A stretch of 53,321 nt of DNA from Coriobacteriia bacterium (GCA_009783245.1 WRHL01000005.1:1-53321), one strand, 5' to 3'; positions 27,162 through 37,199 are shown, counted from the first letter of the stretch. Notes: a model not told the origin generated them from the sequence alone. A program made the numbers and translations.

Positions 27162-28556
27162 TCACAGTGAGAGTGGGGTGGCTGACAGGGCCTTGGTGTC
27201 TTGTTGGTCGTGGCTGACCAGAAGCAGGGTACGGCCATTGAGCTGCTCTTCTAACAGCGCCATAGCCGCCTCTGTGTTTGCTGGATCCAGGCCGGCAAAG
27301 GGCTCGTCGAGCAGGAGCAGCTGGCTGGGAGCAAGCAGGGCCCGGCAGAGTTCCACCCGCCTGCGCATGCCGCCGGAGAGTTGGCTCACCGGCAACTCAA
27401 GAGAGTCCTCGGGGAGCAGGCGGGCCAGGGTCTGATGGATTACAGCCTGGCTATGGCTGTGCCCTGCGACCAGTTGGATGTTCTCCACCGCGTTGCGTTT
27501 CTCAAACAGGCGCGCCTCCTGGAAGACCATGGCAATGCGGTTGCTGTGGGTCAGGGTGCCGCCGTCAGGCTTCTCAAGGCCTGCGAGGACCCGCAGCAAC
27601 GTGGTCTTGCCGGTGCCGGAAGGGGTGTTCAAGGTGTAGCGCCCTGCGGGAGCAAGGGTGAGGTTGAGGTTGTCGATCACGGGTTTATCGTCAAAGGACT
27701 TGACCAGGCCCTGAGCTGTGACCTGCGTGGGGGTCTGCCAGATGCTTTCTGTGATGTTTTCTTGGATGAAGCGGGGTAGCGCCATGCGCCAGCTCCAGTC
27801 CTCGGAGCGCCTCAGCAGGGCGAGGAAGGCCTTCTCAGCCGCTATGCTCAATGCCACGATCACAAAGGTCCAGGCGAAGATGTCGGCTGATTGGAGGAGG
27901 ATCTTGGCCTGGTAGATGTTGGCGCCGATGCTGCCCAGTGGCAGGCCGATGAGCTCGGCGGCGACGCCGGACTTCCAGCTCATGCCCACGGCGACCTTGC
28001 TGGCAGCCTGCAGAAAGGGCAGGATGGTGGGCCAGTAAAGTGCCGTCAGCCTGCGGCCGCCGGGCACTCTGAAGACGCGAAGCATCTCCAGCAGTTTCTG
28101 GTCGCGCTGCGTGAGGCCTTCCAGCACGGCGAAGTAGATGGCCGGGAAGGCCACCAGCAATACGGCGGCGAAGCTGACCCAGCGCGCGCCGAACCAGATG
28201 AGCAGCATGACTATGAAGCAGACGATGGGCACGCTTTTGATGAAGGTCACCGCTGGGTTGAGGAATGCCTTGAAGAGGGGGCGCTTCCAGGCGAGCGCAC
28301 CCAGGGCCAGGGCCAGGAGCAGGGCGACCGTAAAGCCTAAGAAGATACGGAGCAGGGTGAAGCCGATGCTGGCCCAGAACCGCACTGTGGCGGCGTTGCC
28401 CAGCAGCACCCAGGCAGTCTGCAGGGGGCTGGCCAGCAGGATGTCGTTGTTGATGAGCAGGGCAGCCAGCTGCCACACCAGCAGCCAGAAAATGACAATG
28501 AGGGTCTTCTTTGCCCAGCTTGGCAAGCGCGAGCCACGCTTATGCGGCGTTGGCAT
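27162..28556 (-). CDS. Fused NitT/TauT-type ABC permease and ATP-binding protein
   Basis: N-terminal BPD permease (GMSWKSGVAAELIGLPLGSIG), C-terminal ATPase (PSGTGKTTLLR, LSGGMRRRVELCRALL, LLLLDEPFAGLD). Confidence 0.88.
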   Translation of the reverse strand: MPTPHKRGSRLPSWAKKTLIVIFWLLVWQLAALLINNDILLASPLQTAWVLLGNAATVRFWASIGFTLLRIFLGFTVALLLALALGALAWKRPLFKAFLNPAVTFIKSVPIVCFIVMLLIWFGARWVSFAAVLLVAFPAIYFAVLEGLTQRDQKLLEMLRVFRVPGGRRLTALYWPTILPFLQAASKVAVGMSWKSGVAAELIGLPLGSIGANIYQAKILLQSADIFAWTFVIVALSIAAEKAFLALLRRSEDWSWRMALPRFIQENITESIWQTPTQVTAQGLVKSFDDKPVIDNLNLTLAPAGRYTLNTPSGTGKTTLLRVLAGLEKPDGGTLTHSNRIAMVFQEARLFEKRNAVENIQLVAGHSHSQAVIHQTLARLLPEDSLELPVSQLSGGMRRRVELCRALLAPSQLLLLDEPFAGLDPANTEAAMALLEEQLNGRTLLLVSHDQQDTKALSATPLSL

Positions 28557-29646
28557 GGTAGTAGAAATCGTCGCCGGGGAGGGCGCCGCCTATTGAGGCG
28601 GGGTCTGCTGCGAAGAGCACCTGCAGGTAGCTGCCTAAGGCGGCCTGCATCTGGTCTCCCGTAAGGCAGACCAGGTTGCATTGCGGGATTGCCTTTTGCG
28701 CTATCTGGGGGTTGTCGATGATGCCGCGCACTACCACCAGCTGGGCGGCTGCCCCTGGGTCACGCAGAGCCGCATCCACGGACGCTGCCTGATTGACCAG
28801 GAACTCCTCGACCACCTCTGGGTGATCAGCGAGAAAGGTGGTACGTACCACGGTGACGCCGGCGACCAGCTTGCCACCCTGCGCTCCCTCAACGCGCTGC
28901 CACTCGTCGGCCAGGCTCAGGCGCACCGACAGCTCGGGATTCTTGGTGGTCACTGCCGTAACGTAGGGTTCTGGGAGCAAAGCGACCGCGGTGGGATCGG
29001 CGCTTATGGCTGCCGCCAACTCGGTGGCCTCGGACTTGTACTCCAGGCTCACCTTGTCAACCAGGCCGTTTTGCTGAAGCAGGTGGTTCATCACGTATTC
29101 AGGGGTGGTGCCCTTGCCCGTCATGAGCAGGGTGCGGCCGGTGAGGTCCTCCAGCGAGCTGATGCTGTCATCGGCGCTGACCACGTAGAGCGCGCCTAAA
29201 GTGTTGACGCTGATGGCGGTGATACCGCCGTTGGTGCGGTTATAGAGTACCGCGGCTACGTTGGCCGGCACTAAGGCGATGTCAAGATTGCCGGAGACCA
29301 TGCCCGGCAGGATCTCATCGGCCGTGCCGCTGATCTGGAAGCTGTAGTCGCCTATGAGCTGGGCTTGAGTGTCGCCCGCGGCACCCATGCCTCCCCCATC
29401 GGCCTCGGCCTTCTCCATGAAGTCCACCAGGCCTATGGAAGTGGGACCCTTCAGCGAGGCCACCCGTACGGGCACCGAGCCATAAGCGGGAGATGCGCCA
29501 CTTAACGAGCCGTCCTTATCGTCACCGTGCTCAAGGTCAGCCTGCTGCTGACCTTCACCCGCAGGCTTGCCCGCACAACCAGGAGCGAGCAAGCCCAGCG
29601 AGATAACTACTATCAGCGCCAAAAGCAGGCGCAAAGAACGAAACAA
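28540..29646 (-). CDS. NitT/TauT-type ABC substrate-binding lipoprotein
   Basis: Lipobox LLAPGC; periplasmic binding protein sequence (VRVASLKGPTSIGLVDFM, DIALVPANVAAVLYN). Confidence 0.85.
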   Translation of the reverse strand: MFRSLRLLLALIVVISLGLLAPGCAGKPAGEGQQQADLEHGDDKDGSLSGASPAYGSVPVRVASLKGPTSIGLVDFMEKAEADGGGMGAAGDTQAQLIGDYSFQISGTADEILPGMVSGNLDIALVPANVAAVLYNRTNGGITAISVNTLGALYVVSADDSISSLEDLTGRTLLMTGKGTTPEYVMNHLLQQNGLVDKVSLEYKSEATELAAAISADPTAVALLPEPYVTAVTTKNPELSVRLSLADEWQRVEGAQGGKLVAGVTVVRTTFLADHPEVVEEFLVNQAASVDAALRDPGAAAQLVVVRGIIDNPQIAQKAIPQCNLVCLTGDQMQAALGSYLQVLFAADPASIGGALPGDDFYYHANAA

Positions 29647-29648
29647 AC

Positions 29649-31397
29649 CTACTCCTCGTTTGGCATCTTCCAGGAGTGATGGTCGGTGTGCAGCAGGTGG
29701 TGCGACCGCTCGGAAAGCGGGGCTCCCAGGTACTCGTCGTAGACCAAAACGATCGAGGGGTTCTCATGCGAGAAGCGATAGACGTTGTGCTTATCCAGGC
29801 CGTAGAGGATCTGGCCGCGCACCAAGGGCGCTCCCGCATCGTCGGTGACCGGCTGGCCGCCGCCGTTCACGCAGCCGCCCGGGCAGCTCATGATCTCCAC
29901 GAAGTCATACTCCACCTCGCCGCGCCTGAGGGCCTCCATCAGCTTCTCGGTGTTACCCAGGCCGCTGGCCACCGCCACGCGCACGGGGCCGGCGCCCGGC
30001 ACCTCAAAGGTCGCCTCTTTCCAGCCGTCCAGGCCGCGAACGTCAGCAAAGGCATCTGGGTCCGGGTTCCCACCTGTCACCAGGAAGTACGCGCTACGCA
30101 GCGCAGCCTCCATGACGCCACCGGTCGCGCCGAAGATCTCACCGGCACCGGTGCCGATGCCCAGGGGGCTGTCGAACTCTTCCTCCTCCAGGCCTGCAAT
30201 GTCGATGAACTCGGACTTCAGCAGGCGCTCCAGCTCACGTACGGTCAGCACCATGTCCACGTCAGGGCCAGCGCCGGCGTCACTGAGAGCCGGGATGATG
30301 CACTCGAACTTCTTTGCCAGGCAGGGCATCAGGGATATACAACGGATCTTAGCTGGGTCCACCCCAATCTTCTGCGCGAAGAAGGTCTTGGCAATGGGCC
30401 CGAACATCCCCTGCGGCGACTTGGCTGTAGAGAGACAGTCCACCATGTCGGGGTAGTGGCCCTTGATCCAGCGCACCCAGGCCGGGCAGCAGGAGGTGAA
30501 CATGGGCCAGGGGTATTCATCCTTATGGGTGAAGCGATGGACAAACTCACTGCCCTCTTCCATGATGGTGAGGTCGGCGGCGAAGTCCGTGTCGAAGATG
30601 TAGTCGAAGCCTATCTTACGCAGGGCCGCTACCAGGCGCTTCACAGAAGCTTCCTCGTGGGTCAGGCCAAGGTGCTCGGCCCAGGCAGTGCGCACGGAGG
30701 GAGCCATCTGGATGACAGTGGTTATCTCCGGGTCATCCAAGAAGCCCAGGGCGCGGTCTGTGTCATCGCGCTCGCGCAGGGCGCCCGTGGGGCAGCGTAC
30801 TATGCACTGGCCGCAGAGTGCGCAGGTCGACTCCTCGATTATCTTGTTGTCCTTGACGCCAATGGTGGTGCGGCTGCCGCGGTTCTTCAGGTCCCAGATG
30901 TGGGTGGCTTGGACGTTATCGCAGACGTTGATGCAGCGCATGCACTTGATGCACTTGCCTGCATCGCGGATCAACGCCAGCGAGGTGTTCCACTCAAAGG
31001 GCTCGATCTGCTCCACAAAGCGGGAGTCTATGATGTTGAGATTGTTAGCCAGGGTCTGCAGCTCGCAGATGCCGGAGCGCACGCAGCTGGCACACTGCAC
31101 GTCATGTTGGGAGAGCAGCAGCTCGACATTCATCTTGCGGGACTTCTTGACCTTGGGGGTCTTGGTCTTTATGACCATACCGTCGACAACCTGGTTGTTG
31201 CAGGCGGCGATGAGCTGATCGGAGCCCTCCACCTCAACGCAACAGACGCGACAGGCGGCTATATCATTGACGCCTTTCAGGTAGCACAGTGTGGGGATGT
31301 TGATGCCGGCCTTCTTGGCGGCGCCAAGTATGGTCATCTTATTGGAGACTTGGATGATTTGACCATCGATGGTCACGGTGACTTCCTGCTTTACCAT
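29649..31397 (-). CDS. [FeFe]-hydrogenase catalytic subunit
   Basis: H-cluster motifs TSCCPAW, MPCLAKKFE, EIMSCPGGCVNGGGQP; N-terminal 2Fe-2S and ferredoxin-type clusters. Confidence 0.95.
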   Translation of the reverse strand: MVKQEVTVTIDGQIIQVSNKMTILGAAKKAGINIPTLCYLKGVNDIAACRVCCVEVEGSDQLIAACNNQVVDGMVIKTKTPKVKKSRKMNVELLLSQHDVQCASCVRSGICELQTLANNLNIIDSRFVEQIEPFEWNTSLALIRDAGKCIKCMRCINVCDNVQATHIWDLKNRGSRTTIGVKDNKIIEESTCALCGQCIVRCPTGALRERDDTDRALGFLDDPEITTVIQMAPSVRTAWAEHLGLTHEEASVKRLVAALRKIGFDYIFDTDFAADLTIMEEGSEFVHRFTHKDEYPWPMFTSCCPAWVRWIKGHYPDMVDCLSTAKSPQGMFGPIAKTFFAQKIGVDPAKIRCISLMPCLAKKFECIIPALSDAGAGPDVDMVLTVRELERLLKSEFIDIAGLEEEEFDSPLGIGTGAGEIFGATGGVMEAALRSAYFLVTGGNPDPDAFADVRGLDGWKEATFEVPGAGPVRVAVASGLGNTEKLMEALRRGEVEYDFVEIMSCPGGCVNGGGQPVTDDAGAPLVRGQILYGLDKHNVYRFSHENPSIVLVYDEYLGAPLSERSHHLLHTDHHSWKMPNEE

Positions 31398-33223
31398 GAG
31401 AAGGACCTCCCTCCACGTAAAGCGGCTAAACCAAAGTGGTCGCAGCGCAGGCAGCGGTTAGCCTCCTGCTGCGCCTCCTGGTCGCTGAAGCCGCATTCCA
31501 CCAGGCTATAGTCGCCGGCGATCTCTTGAGGCAGTACTTCGATCATATTGGCACGGGCACAATAGGCCTTGCCCTTGGGCAGAGCGGAAGGAATCTCCAC
31601 ATCCACGCTGATGCTGTGATCGAAGCCCAGGTAGGTATCGATGCTGCGCGCCGCAGCCTTGCCGGCGGCAATGGCGAGGATGGCTGTTGCCGGCCCCGAG
31701 GAGCAGTCACCGCCCACAAAGATGCCATCGGCGTGGCCGGCGCTGCCGTCCTTGGCAGCGACAAAGCGTCCCCGTTCCACTTTGAAGCCAGCAGCCTCAA
31801 AGTGGTGGTAGTCGATGACCTGACCGATGGCCAGGACCAGGGCATCACAGGCAAGCGTGACAGCTGGCTCGTCCAGGGGCACGGGCGCCGGTCGGCCGCC
31901 GGCCGGCATGGCGCCGACCATCTGCGGTTGCACCTTCAGCCCGCAGACCTTTCCGTCAGCAAGCTCGATGCCCACGGGGGCGACCAGCTCCTGCAGGATA
32001 CAGCCCTCTGCTTTTGCCGCGTCGATCTCAGCAGCTTGGGCGGTCATGTCCATCACCCTGCGGCGGTACACTATCCGCACCGACTTGGAGCCCATGCGCA
32101 GGGCGGTGCGCGCCACATCCATGGCCACATTGCCGCCACCCACCACGATGACGTCCTTATCGTTAAAGTCAGGTACCTCATCGCCACCTATGTTGTACAG
32201 GATGTCTATGGCGGAGAACACGCCCTCAGCGTCCTCGCCCTCAAGGCCCAGGCGGTTCTCCTTGTGCGCACCAATGGAGAGGTAGACGGCGTCATACTGC
32301 TCAGCGAGCTCTGCGATGGTCAGGTCCTCGCCCACCCGTATGCCGGTCTCTACCGTGATGCCCGCCGAGAGCAGGAAGTCTATCTCTGCCTGCAGGATGT
32401 CCCTGGGCAGACGATAGGCGGGGATGCCATAGCGCAGCATGCCGCCCAGCTGCGAGCGACGGTCGAAGACCACGGGCTCGTGACCCATCAGGGCCAGGAA
32501 GTAGGCGGCGGACAAGCCGGAGGGGCCTCCGCCTATGACAGCGATGCGCTTACCGGTGGGCGCCGCCTTTGCAGGCAGAACGTTGGCATCACAGTGGTCT
32601 GCGGCATAGCGCTTGATACCGCGGATGTTGATGGGGTCGTCCATCATTCCGCGGCGGCACTGCAGCTCGCAGGGATGCTCGCAGATCATGCCGCAGGCTA
32701 CGGCAAAGGGGTTGTCCTTGCGGATCAGGCTCAGGGCATCGTTGTATCTGCCGGCAGCCGTCAGGGCTAGATAGCCGGGAATGTCCACGCCGGCCGGACA
32801 GGCCGCAACGCAGGGCACCGGCGCAAAGCTGTCCGCACCGCAGTTGTTATGCTCAATGTGGAACAGGTAGTCATCCTTAAAGCCCTTGATCGAGCGCAGG
32901 GCCACCGCAGCCGCCTCGTAACCAATGGCGCAATCAGCCGAGTAATAGATGCTCTCAGCCAGCTCGGTTATCAGGTCGATGTCCTCGGGGACGCCATAGC
33001 CGTCCAGAATCCCGTCGATCAGCTCGCCCAGCTGGACCAGGCCAACGCGGCAGGGAGTACATTTGCCGCAGCTCTGCGCGACGGCCAGTTTGGCAAAGGC
33101 GCTGGCGAACTCCACAGGACAGCTGGTGGGAGCGCTCACGCCGATACGCCCCTCTAAAGCTGCATAGAGATCCTCCATCATCGCCAGCCCTCTGCTTTTC
33201 TCGTACACTTCGATAACTGCCAT
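31391..33223 (-). CDS. GltD-like FAD/NAD(P) oxidoreductase with N-terminal NuoF-type 4Fe-4S segment
   Basis: SCGKCTPCRVGL (NuoF-like), then GltD-like VIGGGPSGLSAAYFLALMGHEPVVFDRRSQLGGMLRYGIPAYRLP and VGGGNVAMDVARTALRMG. Confidence 0.9.
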   Translation of the reverse strand: MAVIEVYEKSRGLAMMEDLYAALEGRIGVSAPTSCPVEFASAFAKLAVAQSCGKCTPCRVGLVQLGELIDGILDGYGVPEDIDLITELAESIYYSADCAIGYEAAAVALRSIKGFKDDYLFHIEHNNCGADSFAPVPCVAACPAGVDIPGYLALTAAGRYNDALSLIRKDNPFAVACGMICEHPCELQCRRGMMDDPINIRGIKRYAADHCDANVLPAKAAPTGKRIAVIGGGPSGLSAAYFLALMGHEPVVFDRRSQLGGMLRYGIPAYRLPRDILQAEIDFLLSAGITVETGIRVGEDLTIAELAEQYDAVYLSIGAHKENRLGLEGEDAEGVFSAIDILYNIGGDEVPDFNDKDVIVVGGGNVAMDVARTALRMGSKSVRIVYRRRVMDMTAQAAEIDAAKAEGCILQELVAPVGIELADGKVCGLKVQPQMVGAMPAGGRPAPVPLDEPAVTLACDALVLAIGQVIDYHHFEAAGFKVERGRFVAAKDGSAGHADGIFVGGDCSSGPATAILAIAAGKAAARSIDTYLGFDHSISVDVEIPSALPKGKAYCARANMIEVLPQEIAGDYSLVECGFSDQEAQQEANRCLRCDHFGLAALRGGRSFSW

Positions 33224-33667
33224 CCTCATCTCCCTCTACGCGTGGTTTTCCTGCTCCGTGACAAGTCTGCCAACCATTATATGGGTAACGATACAAACGT
33301 GCTGCTGCCAGAATAGCAGGATTCGGCCATCAGGTATGGTTCTTCGTTGAATTGGCGGTGATTATTGCCTGAGCCTGTCTTTGGTGACGAGAAGGGCGGG
33401 TTTGCTGTTATTGACAGCAACGCCGTAATGACAGCCTGTTATCGCAGGAAGCTCAGCGAGCGTTTTGCCGGGTAGAGAGAGGGGGGGGTGAACCCATCTA
33501 TCTCATTAGCGCTCTTCTTCCTTTTTCATTCCCTTCTCATTACAGAGACAAGCAACAGTTAAAATCTGATGCTCAACAGTAATAATTATACGGTATTCTA
33601 TTTTTTCCATAGTCCAGCTCTAAACCTGACCATAACCACCGCAGCGTATGAGGTAATTGTAATCGCG

Positions 33668-35026
33668 ATGGAACATGACAACGACAAAGAGGGCGACATG
33701 AACTCTTCCCTTGATTCTGAGAGCCAGTATTACAATATTACTGACCTTGCGCCCCTGCAGCTACATAACGAGCTTTTTAATATCCAACTCAGCATCATCT
33801 CTGAACTAGAAATGAGTTCACTTCTTAAATCACTGGTTAATCGTGCTCGTTCGTTTTTTAATGCAGATCTGATCGTGCTGTTCCTTTACGACGTAGATAA
33901 AGGTGTGTTGCTATACGAAACGGACTCAAGTAAGACTGGAAAAAGCTACGAAAATATCAGCCTCATGCCAGGTGAAGGTGCGGCAGGAATGGCCTTTATT
34001 GAAAAGCGATCAATAGCAATCGAGGGCTATCGGGGGTGGGATAATCGCTATTTGTCAGAGAAAGAGATTGCTGAGGCGAATCACGCCATGGCCGTTCCCC
34101 TGTACTGGGGTGAAAATGAAATGATTGGGGCACTGACTGCTGCTCGATTTTCATCTGGCAGCAAGCCCTTCTCCGCACGAAGTGTAAAAAGGCTGGAAGC
34201 ATTTGGTTTATTGGCATCTATCGCGATTCGAAATGCCCGAGACAGAGAAATGATCATTTCACTTAACGAGCGGCTGATGGAACAGAGTGCTTTCATTTCC
34301 TCGGGATTGTCGCTCACAGAGAGCATGCTCTATCAAAGAAACCAAGAGTTGATGGAGTCTCTAAAAAAGAATGAAAGGATACAATCAGAAGAGCGCAGGC
34401 GAATAGCAAATGATATGCACGATGATGTTCTCCAACTGCTTTATGGGGCAAACAATCTTCTTGAAGCAGCTCTGAATTACTCACAGACTGATCCGACCAA
34501 AGTTCCCGATATTATCGCATCCACCAAGCAGGGCTTAGCTGAAACCGAGCGTTCTTTGCGGGGAGCAATTCATAACCTCAGGCACTCTGGATTGGAAAAA
34601 GGAAGCTTTATCGCAGGTTTGATTAACTATGCAAAAGCCATGTCCAATGATGCAGGACTCAGTTTTAGCTCCGAAGTAATCGGAGAAAAACGACTCTTGG
34701 GTGCAAGCTCTGAGATGGTAGTTTTGAGGATTATCCAAGAGGCAATACAAAATACGATTGAGCATGCGCACGCTGATAGTATTACCCTGACCGTTCATTA
34801 TCAAGACGAACAGGTTTGCTTCCTAATTGAAGATGATGGAATTGGAGTAGAATTAACTGAATCAGAAAACCGACAAATGGTATCAAAGGAAAACCATTAT
34901 GGGATGCAGATAATGTATGAGCGAAGTGAGGCAATAGGTGCTCAGTTGCGCCTCCAGTCAAGACCTGGTGTTGGTATGGGTGTTGCCTTGACCATACCCT
35001 ACACAAAAGGAAATCCAGCTGGATAA
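33668..35026 (+). CDS. GAF-domain sensor histidine kinase (NarL/HisKA_3 type)
   Basis: GAF-like region; SEERRRIANDMHDDVLQLLYGANNLLE phosphoacceptor; HATPase EDDGIGVEL; exact start uncertain. Confidence 0.88.
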   Translation: MEHDNDKEGDMNSSLDSESQYYNITDLAPLQLHNELFNIQLSIISELEMSSLLKSLVNRARSFFNADLIVLFLYDVDKGVLLYETDSSKTGKSYENISLMPGEGAAGMAFIEKRSIAIEGYRGWDNRYLSEKEIAEANHAMAVPLYWGENEMIGALTAARFSSGSKPFSARSVKRLEAFGLLASIAIRNARDREMIISLNERLMEQSAFISSGLSLTESMLYQRNQELMESLKKNERIQSEERRRIANDMHDDVLQLLYGANNLLEAALNYSQTDPTKVPDIIASTKQGLAETERSLRGAIHNLRHSGLEKGSFIAGLINYAKAMSNDAGLSFSSEVIGEKRLLGASSEMVVLRIIQEAIQNTIEHAHADSITLTVHYQDEQVCFLIEDDGIGVELTESENRQMVSKENHYGMQIMYERSEAIGAQLRLQSRPGVGMGVALTIPYTKGNPAG

Positions 35027-35036
35027 GGGAGATTCT

Positions 35037-35687
35037 GTGGATTCCAAAATAACTGTAGCAATCGTTGACGATCACCCGACTTTCAGATATGGGTTAACAA
35101 TGCTGCTTGAGTCATCGAACAATATCAGGGTGATTTGGGAAGCTGAAAATGCCCTGCAGGCGCTCACTCTCTTACAGGATGCCCAACGAACCCCAATGGT
35201 AATGCTCCTTGATGTCAAAATGCCGGGACCTGATGGTGTAAGCATGGTCAAGCGCCTCTTACAAACAAGTCCTGGATTAATAATCATCATGCTCACAGCC
35301 AGCGAGGAGCCATCATGCCTGTTGCAGGCAATCTCAAATGGTGCTACAGGCTATCTACTAAAAAGTGAATCGTCTAGTCAGATCATCGATAGCATACAGA
35401 GAGCATGCCAAGGACAACATATAGTCAACCAAAAACAAATTGATTTACTCTTGGACAATTTATCCAAACTGACGAATGAAGCTGAGCTTTCTAAAATCGG
35501 CCTGACAAAGCGTGAGATTGAGCTGGTCAGCTATCTTGCTAATGGGCTTTCCAATCAAGAAATCGCAGAAAAGATGTTCATAAGTGTTTCCAGCACAAAG
35601 CGCATGATCGATAAAATCATAACAACCCTGGGGGTTTCAAACAGAACACAGGCTGTCGCCGAACTCATCAAACATGGCTTGATTTAG
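35037..35687 (+). CDS. LuxR/NarL-family response regulator
   Basis: VAIVDDHPTFRYGL, MLLDVKMPGPDG, C-terminal LuxR HTH (LTKREIELVSYLANGLSNQEIAEKMFIS); GTG start. Confidence 0.93.
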   Translation: MDSKITVAIVDDHPTFRYGLTMLLESSNNIRVIWEAENALQALTLLQDAQRTPMVMLLDVKMPGPDGVSMVKRLLQTSPGLIIIMLTASEEPSCLLQAISNGATGYLLKSESSSQIIDSIQRACQGQHIVNQKQIDLLLDNLSKLTNEAELSKIGLTKREIELVSYLANGLSNQEIAEKMFISVSSTKRMIDKIITTLGVSNRTQAVAELIKHGLI

Positions 35688-35849
35688 GCTTCCTGTCTCA
35701 GCAAGCACCTGCAAGCCATGGAAATCATTTAGCTTCCTGATGCTTCTTTTCCACTCTTGCGTGTTTACTTTGTTTCACTCTTTCTTTCTGAAATGCAAAT
35801 CTTGAAAAACTGAGCCAAACGCCACCATAACTGGCCCCCTTTACTCTGG

Positions 35850-35875
35850 TTGACATATCGGAGCCTTTCTATACT
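35850..35875 (+). promoter_or_regulatory. Candidate promoter TTGACA-N14-TATACT upstream of the acyl-CoA dehydrogenase operon
   Basis: Direct reading; spacer shorter than optimal. Confidence 0.4.
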
Positions 35876-35946
35876 GCCTTTCAGAAGCTGATATCGGGTC
35901 TTCAGTCAAAGCTAACTGTCCCGATGCCTGTCGAAAGGAGCGAGCA

Positions 35947-37137
35947 ATGGATTTTGATTTCACCGATGAAGAACTACTATTTCAGAAGCATTTACGGGAG
36001 GGAGTAGAGCGCCTTATTGCGCCTGGGTTTAAAGAGAGATGGCATTACGACGGCTTAAACCGTGATTTGTTGCCTCCGCTCAAAGAGCTTGGGCTGCTCG
36101 GCTTTGCATGGCCTGAGGAATACGGCGGACAAGGTGTGATACTGCCCGACATCATGCACGGCATCGCTTTCCTTGAGCTGGGGCGTGCCGACTGTTCTTC
36201 GAGCATTATTTTTGGTGCGACAGTTGAGTGCGCTGAAGTACTAATGGAGCTTGGCACGAAGGAACTCCAAGATGAGTGGGGACCAAGACTTGCCACTGGA
36301 GAGGCATACTGCGGTTACTGCTTTGTAGAGCCCGGCATGGGGACAGACCTGGGGAACATCCAGACCAGAGGTGAATTGCAGGAAGATGGAAGCTGGATCA
36401 TCTCCGGTGACAAGGCATCTGTCTCATTCTGCACTTCCGATGCTTTCATTGTGGCTGTTCGTACAGGCGATCAACCGGGCGCATACGGTGTTTCATTATT
36501 CTTTGTTCCTGCCGATCTGGAAGGCGTCTCTGTTTCAATCTATGAGGATTTTGGTATGAAGGAGATCGGCCGTGGCGGTGTTGCACTCCGCAACGATCGC
36601 GTTCCAGCCAAATACCTGTTAGGGGAACGCGAAGGTGGATTCAAGCCCATTATGCACATCTTCGATGCAGGACGCCCAGCACTCGCTCTCATGTGCATAG
36701 GGGCGGCAGAGACCGTTATGGAGCAATGCGTTGAGTATTGCAAGCAACGTGAGGTTTTTGGTCAGAAACTCAGCAAGTATGAAGCTATCTCTTTCGGCCT
36801 CATTGAGCATAAAACCAAGCTTGATCTGGCTAAGATGATGGCCTTCAAGGCGTTTTGGTTGCGATCTCAGAAGAAATGGAACGCAAAGGAAGCAGGGCAG
36901 GCTAAGTTCTATGGTTGCGAGGCAGCTTTTGAGTCGATTTGGTTCTGCACTCGTGCGTTCGGACATCTTGGTTATACCTCAGAATACGATGCGCTCTACC
37001 GTCTCGCTGATGTAATGGGATTTGCTTGGGGTGACGGATCGTGGGAAGTCTGCAAGATGGTCGCAGCACGCGATGAGTTTGGAGAAGAGTACCTGCCCTA
37101 TACACGCCGTAAGCGCACTGACGCTGTTAGTAAGTAG
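35947..37137 (+). CDS. Acyl-CoA dehydrogenase family protein (CaiA-like context)
   Basis: MDFDFTDEELLFQKHLREGVERL, FAWPEEYGGQG, FVEPGMGTDLGNIQT, YCKQREVFGQKLSKYEAI. Confidence 0.9.
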   Translation: MDFDFTDEELLFQKHLREGVERLIAPGFKERWHYDGLNRDLLPPLKELGLLGFAWPEEYGGQGVILPDIMHGIAFLELGRADCSSSIIFGATVECAEVLMELGTKELQDEWGPRLATGEAYCGYCFVEPGMGTDLGNIQTRGELQEDGSWIISGDKASVSFCTSDAFIVAVRTGDQPGAYGVSLFFVPADLEGVSVSIYEDFGMKEIGRGGVALRNDRVPAKYLLGEREGGFKPIMHIFDAGRPALALMCIGAAETVMEQCVEYCKQREVFGQKLSKYEAISFGLIEHKTKLDLAKMMAFKAFWLRSQKKWNAKEAGQAKFYGCEAAFESIWFCTRAFGHLGYTSEYDALYRLADVMGFAWGDGSWEVCKMVAARDEFGEEYLPYTRRKRTDAVSK

Positions 37138-37199
37138 TCATTTCAGTTGTGCACCGCTTCTGCAACTATGCCGAAGCGGTGCTGTTTATGGAGGCTTGT

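Noticed and set aside
29676-31511. 611-aa plus-strand ORF
   Set aside because: Lies antisense to the [FeFe]-hydrogenase gene with intact H-cluster motifs; a typical mirror ORF from high-GC codon bias, with no recognisable domain.
33481-33488. G8 homopolymer as phase-variation tract
   Set aside because: Located well upstream of the kinase in a non-coding region without an obvious promoter spacer role; evidence too weak.
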